From NCBI GenBank assembly GCA_028564675.1, contig JAOVVO010000273.1, positions 33,399-97,398 of the forward strand: a stretch of DNA of 64,000 bases. The letters are read 5' to 3'. The notes below the pieces were generated by a model. It had not been told where the DNA came from, ran no database searches, and saw only the letters and a program-made list of their open reading frames with translations. Position numbers and translations under genes: made by a program. Below, piece by piece: positions 39,470 to 51,200 of this stretch. The DNA is from Onchocerca lupi (taxonomy: Eukaryota > Nematoda > Chromadorea > Rhabditida > Onchocercidae). Numbering within the stretch: position 1 is the stretch's first letter; the number at the start of each line of letters is the position of its first letter.

Positions 39470-40489
39470 ATGATAAAACTGATGATATTATCATCATTTT
39501 GCCCCAAAGAAAACAGCATTATCATCTTATCATCTGCAATTATATTTGCATTATTGTCAAATGTAGCATCGCAATCAACACGAGTGAAAAGTTTGAAAAA
39601 ACTGCAAAATTGTAAAGCTAAATGCAGTCCTCATATAACACTTCCATGGTAAGTTTATTTTTGAATTTTCAAAAAACTTATCACTATCAAATTTCTTTTC
39701 AAATATCACATTTCATATTGATAAATGGTTAAAAAATAATTTTTCATTAATTAAAATTTGCAGCAACAATGGGTTAATTCGAGCTAAATGAAAGATATGG
39801 TAGTTTGGAAATAAAGGAATAACTTATTTGCTAATGTCAACTATTAGTTAATCATTATACTTAAATAATGAATAATTGAAACTTAATCAGTAAATTAATT
39901 AATTGTCGAAATGAAATTTCCATTCGAAATATTTCTTAATTTTTTATCAGCGATAAAATAAATTAATGTCAAAAAAAATTCTAGATATGATTAACGATCA
40001 AAATAAAAGATTTTTAAAATTTGAAATGACACTTTCAAAAATTAGTAGAAATTCAAATATGCTAATTGTACTTTCAGATTTTATCTTCCTTGAAATGATT
40101 ATTTTTTCCTTCTGATTTCTTGATTATTTCAATTCAATTTTTTTTTATTATCATTATAATAGACAAATATCATATCATATCAATTCTTTTGTATTCCTAA
40201 AATGATGCCCAAATAACGCTTTTATAATGATAATATGAATTATTAGATACAATATATGAATTTTTGTAGAAAAAATAGATAAATCAATCAATTTAGTGAT
40301 TTTGGAAGTTTGGATCGATGTATCATGAAATCATGTCAGGATGCATGTTGGAAGGATGATCGTCGTAAGGTACAATCCTGTTACTGTCGAGGATCAGTGG
40401 AAGGTCCAACGTTACGTACGTGTTTCTGTGGTCCATCAAAAATTCGAAAAAATAGCAAACCGAAAGGAAAATTATTTTTCTTGCAGTAA
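39470..40489 (+). CDS. Small secreted cysteine-rich protein, unrecognised
   Basis: Two exons, join(39470..39648, 40297..40489), 123 aa, joined in phase through a split Cys codon. Seen: a hydrophobic leader (IIILSSAIIFALLSNVASQS) after a slightly long N-region, with cleavage expected near residue 35. The mature region has ten cysteines, spaced C-x3-C-x7-C-x7-C-x4-C-x3-C-x10-C-x1-C-x11-C-x1-C, followed by a basic tail. The even number of cysteines suggests a disulfide-bonded fold. I do not recognise the family. A second in-frame ATG at 39482 would shorten the N-region and could be the real start. Confidence 0.75.
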
Positions 40490-41204
40490 CTTCTTTGTAA
40501 AATATATGTATTGAATTCCTGTATTTTTTTCCACTCCTGATGGATTCAACTAATTCGCATTGTTCTTCCCTTATTAGATATTAATAATTGAATTTTCAAA
40601 TTTCTGACATTAATTTACTAATTTTTCCAAAACCTACCTCTTTTTTAAGAATTAAGAGTTCTTTCTTTTTTTTTTTTACCAATTAATCATTTCGAAAGTC
40701 AAAATAAATTCTTGATTTAGTTGCAATTTTACTTTTCTTCCTGTCTTGTCGGAAATTTTAGGGAAAAAATTTAATCTAAAATTTGAAGAACAAAAATCTG
40801 ATTTACCAATCCGCAATGATTTTCTTCTTTAAAAAACAAAAAAAAAAACTTTCTAACTTCATATTTATTAGTTTAAATTCGTTTCATATAATTTATTTTG
40901 TGTATTTTTGTATATTGTCATCCAGTGTTTTTGCGGATTTTAAATTTCTTAAATTTTAGACACTTTCGAAAAATAAATTCGCACTACAAAAATTAGCTAT
41001 CCCTTACGTTAGTGTTTTTAAGTCACGCAGTACACTGAAAATCATTAATCCGAAAGTGATAATAGAAAAGATTAATTATTGTCAAGTCTTTCGAGGTAAG
41101 AAATGACTAATGTATTATCAACAAATTTATTCATAGTTATGTACAAATTACAGCAAAAAATAGAAAAAATAAATATCTAAACATTAACTGAAAAAGTAGA
41201 GAAG
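40490..41204. other. Convergent spacer
   Basis: 3' flanks of the cysteine-rich gene (plus) and TACO1 (minus). No coding signal or recognisable element. Confidence 0.5.
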
Positions 41205-43492
41205 TCACTGTACTGCAGCTTTCAGTTTCAGAGGTCTAATTGGTATAGAATTTGGCCTGATATTGGTATAAACTTGAGTGATGTTTTCATTATCTCGCAG
41301 CGTTTGATACAACTGAGTAATCTAAAAGAAAAATTCGTATTTAATGCACTACGAATAAATTCTGAAAAATAAACAAAACCATAGCTGCAATCAAGAAGAT
41401 AATCATACCATTTCTGCTTCATGTTTATTAATTTCAACCGGATTGATCGCGTATAATTGCAAAGCAGAACATTTGACACTGAAGCCCTGTTCTTCAACAG
41501 CAGCCAATAATTGAGCAAATTTATTCCGCACACATATTAATTCATAAAATGTTGCTCCATCCTCTTCAAATTTATTCACATCATCGCAATCCAATTCTAT
41601 ACAAATTTCTTCCATCTAAATAAATAAAAGACAGTTTGCTTATAAGAAGTTTGCAACTAAAAATAAAAACTTTCTTGCTATGTCTTGGAATGTGCTTCAT
41701 ATAGATTGAAACATGAGCCTCAGCATTTTGAATTATATATTGATTAGGAAATGATAAATGAAATTGACGGAATTCTGAAAAACAATGAATAACACCTTAA
41801 AATTTAAAATGAAAATAAACTTTCAAATTTCCAAAACACCGAATTTTTTAATAAAAAAAACCCACCATTTTCAAGTAAACGGTACGAAAATACCACTGAC
41901 CTCATCTAATGACAATATTTTATCTGCTTTAATTGCACTAACGATAATAACACCTCTGTCCTCAAAAGCCTTGCTATAATCGCTCTTTGACAATTGAAAC
42001 TCACTACCAATCTGAAATTTTTATCTACAGAACAAAAATTTTTAATTTCCTGTAAACTCAGAATTACAAAAACCTATAAAATTAACTCTATTAAGAAAAA
42101 GAAAATTTATTTCTGAGTTATCGCGTTTTTAGCAAAATTAAAACCTTATCCAGAGATGTTGTAAGGAAATCCAAAAGTTTTTTTAGAGATAAGCCTTCCG
42201 ATTCGATGATAAAAATTGATCCAGAAGGGCCGAGTACAGTGATACTTGCAGTTTTTGGTGGTTGTAACTGGAATAAATAAATACTGCAGTGTGAAAGAAT
42301 TTTTTTAAAAAATCTAGGTAAATACAACAAGAAATTTTCTGCATTAATTTCGAATCAGCAATCTGAATATAAAATTTATTCCTTTCATGTTCAAGACTGA
42401 AATACCGGAGAATTAATAATTCATGCGATAACTAATATTAGCTCTTTTTCACAGTGTTTTCAAAATTAATTGAGTCATAATTTCGTTGGTTTTTGAACAG
42501 GAAATACCAACTTGATCTAACGGATTAAATAAAAGGAATAAAGTAATTGAATATAATATTTCAACAATTATTTCTTTAGAAACTAAAATCACATTCTTTA
42601 TGAATAGGAAAACATTATTTGTATCAACAAATACGAGATAAAGAAGTGCAACACGCAAACATTAATATAAAACAGTAAAAAATTTCATTCATAGCAAGGA
42701 AAAGGGATTTAAAAAAGTTTGATTTTAGGCAGATTCATACTTAAAATCTTTTTGTAGAACGCCCCAAAATCCCATAGCAAATATTTGACGGATATTCGCA
42801 TAATTTCTATTAAGCATAATCGACCAAATAATAATTCAATCCATCGGAATATGCTATATTTTCTTCTGAACAGAACAGTTTTATAATGGAAAATTCTTAC
42901 TTGAGCATTTTTTAACGCACGTTGAAAGGCATCATCAGAAAAGTTCGCATTCCTATATTCCAGTTGTAATTGCACTAAATCTTTATTGAATTTGAGATCA
43001 GGACCACCAGCTCGAACAACTCGCTTCATTTTGGCCATTAATTGTTCAGCTGCTTTTGCTTTACTAACTGATGCTGCAAGCTAATATCAACTCAAATCAT
43101 TCACCGGTATATAACAGAAGGAATTGAAATATTCTAACCATTGCTTTAATTTTCAGAATTAAGAATTTCATCAAAGGATATTTTAAAATTCTCCAAAAAT
43201 GTCAGGTAACTCATAAGAGATGAATTTATGACTACATTTTTGTATTTCCATATAACTAATAAAGTTACAATTTAAAGACAGAAATTTGAAATCATAAGTG
43301 GAATGAAATTAAAACTTAAATTGATATTCCTAATAAATCATATTATATCATGTAGATAGTAATCTATGAAAGTGACAAGCAAAAATGAACCTTAGTATCC
43401 TTAATGTTATCCCATTTCGAATGACCTTTCATGAAATGTGATGATACCCATAAACGTCTTACACGTAACATTCCACGTCGCATTACTTCCAT
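41205..43492 (-). CDS. TACO1: TACO1/YebC family mitochondrial translation activator
   Basis: Six exons: complement(41205..41321, 41409..41615, 41901..42011, 42145..42267, 42901..43080, 43391..43492), 840 nt, 279 aa, phase 0 throughout. YebC/TACO1 proteins help mitochondrial (and bacterial) ribosomes translate difficult stretches. Seen: the family start motif KGHSKWDNIKDTK after a short basic leader suitable for mitochondrial import (MEVMRRGMLRVRRLWVSSHF); the helical N-domain (LMAKMKRVVRAGGPDL, FQRALKNAQ); a diverged middle with LGPSGSIFIIE in place of GYGPGGV; the FEDRGVIIV strand; and a C-terminal ferredoxin-like domain with IELDCDDVNKFEEDG. Length matches human TACO1 (297). An in-frame ATG lies upstream (MVNSFAYICLKEMEV) and one downstream at 43483, so the start is not certain. 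Confidence 0.9.
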
Positions 43493-45149
43493 TTCCTTCA
43501 AACATATATATGCGAAGCTATTTACCATAAACGAACAAAAATGAACAAACAATGTTATTGTTGCCAATTTCGCTAATTATAGCCTGAAGGAAAGTTTTCC
43601 CGGAAAGATGGAAGGTTGGAAATTGTACAGATTTTAATTTCATGCGATTTAAATCTTCCAGAAATGATAAACTAATATCAATAAATGGCAATTTAGACGA
43701 AATCTTCAGACAGTAAAATTTGCAAAATGACCGTTTTCAATGTGATCTTCTGGTTGGGTTTGGATTTGAATTGCTGCAAGAAGAAGTGATACCATGCGTT
43801 TCATAACGTGAAGGGGACGTAGCAGGTGGCTTCACGTAGGGTGCTCACGCGAAGGGTCTCGTAGCGTTGTTTTGGGAAGAATTGGACTTAACATATTGTA
43901 AATTATCTCTCTTTGCACTATGAATTAATATGCTGGAAATTCTACTGATATTCATGTATAGTAAACTATTCAAAATCAAAAGAGTTTTTATTTTTATTTG
44001 AAGAGATTCATTTATTCATTCATTTTTTGCTCTGATCGATCAGGACATTTGATCCTTTGCTCCGCTCTTCGATAAGCGACGTTTTCCAAACTTTATCAAA
44101 CTCTACCAATAAGCCTCAGATAACTTTCCTACTATCAAATAGAAGTTCAAATTATCGATTGTATTATTGATATTCATCAATTCACGATGTACTGTAGTTG
44201 CAACAAATAAAATTTGTCATATCAACGACTTAATTACACAACAAAATCATTTGTACAAGTTGCAATCTTAAAAAAAAAAAAAAAAAAAAACCTTCAGAAA
44301 TTATTTTCATTTTCATTTACTATTTGATGCTACAAAATGAAACGAAATGCCTTGACGTAGAAATACAATAAAGGGATGGTATTTGACGTATTCTTTCTCT
44401 CTTGACATATGAAAGCTATTCATTCAAAATCGCTCATAATTAATATTCCGTTTCTTCGGACTTGAAATTCTCAGCACTGTCACTTGCAGTCCTTTAATTT
44501 ATGTTCTTTTAAAGGTAAAATGAAATACACAATTGTAGCATTTTACTGAAACATTAATCTCGATATGCGATATTACGGTGCTAATTTTATTTTGAAACAT
44601 ATGTATAAATATGCAGATTCCCTATTTAGAAGACAATGTTAATGACTAAAGTGGAAGTTGAGAAGTTTGGAAATTGGCTAGCTTTTGAATGAGTCATCAT
44701 TTTGAATATCCACGTAAATACACGCATTTGTATGAGACATTTTAGATTTTAGGTCATTTAAAATGTAACGCGTGTTTAGATATGTCATCAAAAAATACCA
44801 ACAATTCCGGCCGTTATGTACACATATACTAACAACCTAATCAACAAATTTTGATTTTCTCAAAGTTGATTATCACTGATCGATGTCTGATAGATGGGAT
44901 AATATTTTAGAGGACATTATCGATAATCATAATCAATACTTCATATCCATTGGTAAAATACTATCAATCGATAAGCTAATAATATCTGTTTCCAAGATCC
45001 TTTTTCACCTTTTTTTTCCCCCCTTTTTCTCTTGCAGATATTACAAATAATAAAAATAAAGATTAAATGTTGAAATTTCTAAGATTAATAAAAGTATTCC
45101 ATTTATTTGAAATTGACAAAAAAAAAAAAAATCTAAAATGAATCAATAA
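43493..45149. other. Spacer with likely TACO1 promoter
   Basis: Holds the upstream region of TACO1 (minus). A locally GC-richer stretch at 43790-43870 contains repeated CACG/CGTG motifs, including a perfect 8-bp inverted repeat ACGTGAAG/CTTCACGT (43806-43813 and 43830-43837). A poly-A tract lies near 44271-44291. No exon supported. Confidence 0.5.
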
Positions 45150-45155
45150 TTTATT
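45150..45155 (-). terminator. Polyadenylation signal of the PPEF gene
   Basis: AATAAA on the minus strand, about 48 nt beyond the stop codon. Confidence 0.55.
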
Positions 45156-45202
45156 GAATGAATTGATCAATGAGCATCACATTAGGTAGTTCTACAAATG
45201 AT

Positions 45203-48200
45203 TTATCTGGTTCTTTGATCAACAAGACGGAATGCTTCCAGGAATTCGTTCAAATCGATAAAACCATCCTTATTAAAATCAATACTTTCTGCTATTTGTT
45301 CCAAATGAGGTATTTTTAATGGATTACGAGTATATTGACCCAAAATTTTGCATGCATCAATGAATTCATCCAGTGATACAAAACCTGAATTATCCTAAAA
45401 ATTTCTCAATTATTTGCATATTAAATAAAATTGTAAAACTAATTAAATTGATCGAAATTTTTAAAAAGGCGAATTAAATTTTTATTTATTGAAATATTTG
45501 TTATCAAATAGAATAAAAATTTACAATTAATTTATATTAGTATATATATATATATATACAAAAGAATTGATACCTTATCCATGAAACGAAATAATGCTTC
45601 AAGTGTATTTTTATGCCTATACAATGTTTCTATGACATACGGCTTCTTCTGAAATTTTCAAATCAATCTTTTTAAATTAAAAATGGATTAAAAATTGATT
45701 ATGAAATATTATAATTTCCTTTTTGTTAATAACTAAAAGAAATTTTTTTTCCAACTTATAAGCTTATCTATTTTTCTATTAATTATCATTATAAAATTTG
45801 CTTATGATTCAATTTAATTTGTTGTCTTTTAGTAAAAAAATTTCCTTTTTCTCTTTTAAAAATCTATTATTTTTTCAAATTTCAAAATATTCGGAGTAAA
45901 AGTAACATTTTCTCACCTGCATAATTTTTTTATTACCACCAACAATTTGAACAACTGAAGAATTTTGCTTGTATAATACATTTTTACCATTATCAGTTAC
46001 AGTGATAAGTTGTGGTGCTAATGAATACCATGGTAAATGAAGACCAGAAATATTTTCAACACATTTGCACCATTTATGGATTGAAATTTTACCTTAAAAT
46101 AATTTTAAAAATTTTGAAATATTTCTAGATGACAGCAGGTGATAAATGATAAATGTTTAAGATTTGATAAAAAGTTCTCGTTTGTTTTACCTCTTTCATA
46201 GCTATTAAATGAATTGAATTGGAATTGAAATATCTATTTAACGTTTTATCTCATAATAATTTCATGCTATAAAAAATGAAATTTCATTCTTTTTTAAGGA
46301 AATTCAAATTTTACGAGCATCAAATGAAAATTTCGTACCAGTATTTGCTGGATCTAAAAGTTTATATTCATTTTGCAGTTGCTCATCAAATACATGTAAT
46401 TGTGCTCGTAAATTTTGCATCGCTGATTGTTCGACAACATCAATTCTAAATTTATAAATCATTTTTTATCGTTTCTCAAAATTAATCTATGTAATGATGG
46501 GAATTATTAGAAAATATTAATTAATAACTGATAAATTTCCATTATTTATATTATGATTTATTATACCAATTTATTTAACATTATAAAAAATCATTAAAAT
46601 AATTTGAATTCAAATCTTACTATTGAAAACTAATAATACAATTACTGGTATTATAATTTTCAATGCGTACAATAAGCTATGATAGCTATGATAGAAATAA
46701 TAATAATAATAATTAGTTTATGATCACATTATTAATAATAATAAGAATGATAATTTCTATGAAATAGAATAATTTGAGTTTGAAAAAATCGTAATTTGAG
46801 AAATTTCAAAAAAGCTTAAAAATTTGAAATTTTAAAAAAGAAAAATTTAACCTTTCTCTTGCACTGATCGTTTGTCGATGTGCTTTTGTAGCTTGGTACT
46901 GTACAAAATGTAATTCATGATTAGCACCAAGAAATTTAACATAAGCACCTCGATTACTACCGTATTCATAGTAATTTGACGCCGAAAATATCGTCAATAC
47001 TTGATCATTATGTGTTAATTCATATCCTTCGTATTTGCATTCGTGTGATCGAACAATCAAATCCAATTGATGCCTTTTTTAAAATTTTAAATATTATCCA
47101 ATTAGAGTGATTTGGAAAAAAAAATTTAAAATATCATTTGAAAATTAAAAATTTAAATTTAATATAAAATTTAAATATTAACCAATTAGACTGATTAAGC
47201 AAAAATGGATAAATGATTTAATTATTTCACATAAAATTTAAATTAAGAAATAAATAAAATGAATCGAGTACAAAATTTCCTATCTTTTGGTTTTTTTTTT
47301 TTTTTTGTTTCCATTTAAGCTAATTATTTGATTTCAAGTTTGATCTTATCTATTCGATTAATTGATAAATTTTAATGCCAATCAAATTAATTTAAAAGTA
47401 TGAATGAAAGAAATAAAAAATGGCAAATTTCTATTCTTACTATTATTTCAAAATACAAATTTACTTGCAATATTTGTTAGAAGGAAATTTCAAACCAAAA
47501 ATATTCCAATTATAAGCAATTTATACAAAAGATTTTTAAATTAAAACAATTGTAATAATTATTCCTTCTTTTTCTTCATCCTTTTTTTCTAAATTTTTTC
47601 TTTCTTTTTCCAAAAAAAAAAAGAATCAAATTAAAAAACTGAGCCAACTTTTCCAGAAATTTCTGAGTTACATCTGGACCAAAATATGATCCACCACCAC
47701 GGAAAATATTTTCCGTACAACCATTTTGATTTTTCGGATCGCTCCATAAAATGTCCAAAATTAATTTCCATTCATTAGCATCAACAGTTTTCCGTTGTAT
47801 ACCATTAAAAATAAGCGGTGGCCTGAGCACTGATGTATACTAGAAGTAAGAAAAACAAAAAAAAAAGAGAAAAAATTTTTTAAACAATTTAAATAAATGC
47901 ATATTTTCATCGATTTGAAATTTTGATAAAAAATTTGATTATAAAAGAAATTTCAAATTTTTCGAATAAATGAAAAATTAAAACATAAACAAATGCTAAT
48001 AAATTGCTAAATTCAGTTATTTTTTTTTCCCCTTTCTTTAATTCAATCAAATTTGCTCAAATCTTTTTTTTGTTTTTTGTTTTTGATATTTACATAACTC
48101 TCTCATCTTTTTTTCCTCTTTTTTTCTTTTTTTTTTGTTTATTTAAATCTTTTCTAACAGTCATTTTTTTCTTTCATATTTACATGACCTTTTGAACTTT

Positions 48201-51200
48201 CTTTTTTTGCTTATTCTAAGCTTTTCTGATAATCAACTTACTTGATATCGTGGCAAATTTTTGAGCTCATCCAAATTTGTTGTATCCGAAATACCACCAT
48301 GTACAACAAATATTTTATTATCAATGATAGTTGCAAGTGGTAACCATGAGAAGATATCTTGCAATAATTTTATCAATACATTTGCTGATTTCTGAATTTT
48401 AACTTTTTATCACTTTTAATAATTTCATATGATGAAAATAAAATATTTATAACATCTAATATATAGCTTAATTAAATTAATTATTATTTATTGCTTAAAT
48501 AATTTCTTAAATCATGAAAAATAATATAATGTTAATGGTTGTAAAAATTTATTCATAGAAATGAAAAAAGAAAAATGAAAATTCCTTTTGATAATTAATT
48601 AGTTTTTAAATTAAAAATTTAGTTATTAATTTTGAATAGCATTCTTTTAATGAATCAAAAAATGGAAAAAAATAATTAATTAATAATTCGTTTTAATTCA
48701 ATTATTACCTTATATTTTGTCATTAATTCTTTAACAAAACCATAGCGTGAATTAATGACATAATCTTCATGATTACCACGATTTAATATCACTGATGTTG
48801 GATTTAAGATTACAAATGAACAAAGTATTACGAATACTTCTAACGATTGAGTACCACGATCAACAAAATCACCATTAAATATATATGGATTATTAATTGA
48901 TGGATAACCATTCTAAATATTTTCTATTTCATTTCATTTTTTTAATTATAAGTATTTAATTAGAAATATTTAATTTATTTCTTGATCAAATATTTTTTTT
49001 CTTCCCGTTTATTTACTTTCTTTGTCATTTATTAAAAGATAGCATTTTAATTTCAATTTATCATTTATTAATTGATAATTTTTTTTTAAAACCTTATTGA
49101 AATATTGCTAGTAGTATTATCTGTTATGTTTGCTATTATGCTTATTGCTATGATTTGTAATTATTATCATTATTGCTATCATTATCATTGTTATTGCTAT
49201 CAACGTTATCATTTGCTGCTTTTTTTAATTATTATGAATAATATTATTGATAATGATATACCTTGTAGAGAATAATTGATAAGTCATCAAATTTTCCATG
49301 TAAATCGCCACAGATAGTAATTTGTTTTGAAATTGATGTTGACATTTCAATAACTGTTGGAAGTGATTTAAATATTCGTCGAGCTTCATGCAAAATTAAT
49401 AGTATATAACTGATATGCATTATCTATAAAATGATAATAATTATTTTCCTAATCATTAATTACAAATCAGCATATATCCTTATCATATATGCATAGGAAA
49501 TTAGTCAAAAATTAGTTAAAAATTTCATTATTAAAAATTAACTAATAAATTATATCTAAAAAGAAAAAAAAAAATTTAACAAATGAAATTGAAAAATTTC
49601 TCTTATTTAAAATTTTACTATTCTTCTTTTTTTTTCTGAAATTATTTAAAAGATGGTATCAAATAAGAAAGTCATGTATTGTTAAGTTTTGAAAAAAATT
49701 AATAAATTTTTGATGTAAATAAATTATAACAAGTATTTTGTTTGTTAAAAAGTTGAATTATTTGTTATTTAACTTCCTCTTTTCGTTATTTTTTTCGTTT
49801 TTTTTCTTTTTCTTTTTTTTTTTTTTTTTGAAAAATCTTTTCTTTTATGAAAATTTATTTAAAGTAACATTCTTACTTTGTTGTTTTTGAAAGCATCAAT
49901 CATTTGATCGATGTGAATCTTTTTGAGTGGCATTGAAATGTTAGGACCTTTGTAGCTTTTCTCGATCTTGAAAAATTCTGGTTGCGTCATTTCCATCAAT
50001 CTTTTCTCATCCGATGTTTCATTTGCTATCAACAGTTATGTTAATAATGATAAGAATATTCTGATAATAAAAACATCAAAAAAAGAACAAAAAGAAAAAT
50101 TATGAAAAAAAATTAGAAAAATTATAATTTTGAGAAATTGAAATTTTTTCTCAACAATTAAAATTTAAGTTAAAAATAAATTTTAATTTCTCAAAATTAA
50201 ACTAGGAATAATGAAATAATGCATTATTCAAAATAACAGTAGAATTAAGATTTAGAAAATCATAATTTTTACTATTAGTTTCAATCTTTTCGTTCTTCTT
50301 CATTTCTAAATTAATCATTTACCAGTAGCATAAAATTCATCCGCTTAATTAATAGTAAAAAAAAAAAAACGATTAAGAACTAATGAAATAAAAATCAAAA
50401 ATAAAATTTAAAATTCATAAATTCTAACAAAAAAGCTTCATGTATCAGGACAAACTGCTTTTTTTTTTATAGTAATTTAATTATTTTTCATTAATTTTCA
50501 TGTATTTAACAAAGGAACTTTTTTTATTCCGATAATTAATCATTTATTGTAAGTAATAAAAGGAAAAAAAAGTTGAAAATGATGAAAAATAAATTTTTTT
50601 TGAAAAAATTAATTTTTTTCTTTTTTTACATAAAATTTCATACTTGTTGATGGTGTGCATTGTGCTAAAGCTGAAAAAATTATTTACCAATAGCATAAAA
50701 TTCATTCGTTTAATTAATTAAAAAAAACAAAAAACAAAAAATAATAAAAATAAAAATAAAAATTTCAGAAAATTTTTTTTTTTCCATTATAATCGAATTA
50801 TTTTTTATTTTCTATTTTTTTAAATTTTCTATACTATATAATTTTACGATTTTAATTTCATAGAACAAATTAAATGAACGTTTTTTTTTTTGGTTTTTTT
50901 CATTTCAATTTTTCTTTTCTTTTTTTTTTTTTTTTTAAATTAAATTCAAAAAAAAAAATGCCAAACCTTGCATTAGTGATACGGAACGTTGTAAATTATT
51001 CTCATTATCGTTTAATGTATCGATTATATCGCTGAAAAAATTGTACAACTACAACAAATTGATTTCTTAAATTTGAAAAAATTTAAAAAAAGAATTAAGT
51101 CACCTTTAATTGATCTTGTTCACCAACATATTCTAATGCTGTAAAAATACTCCACGTAGCTCTTCGACGTGCTTCTAAACGTGCTAAACAACGTCTGTAC

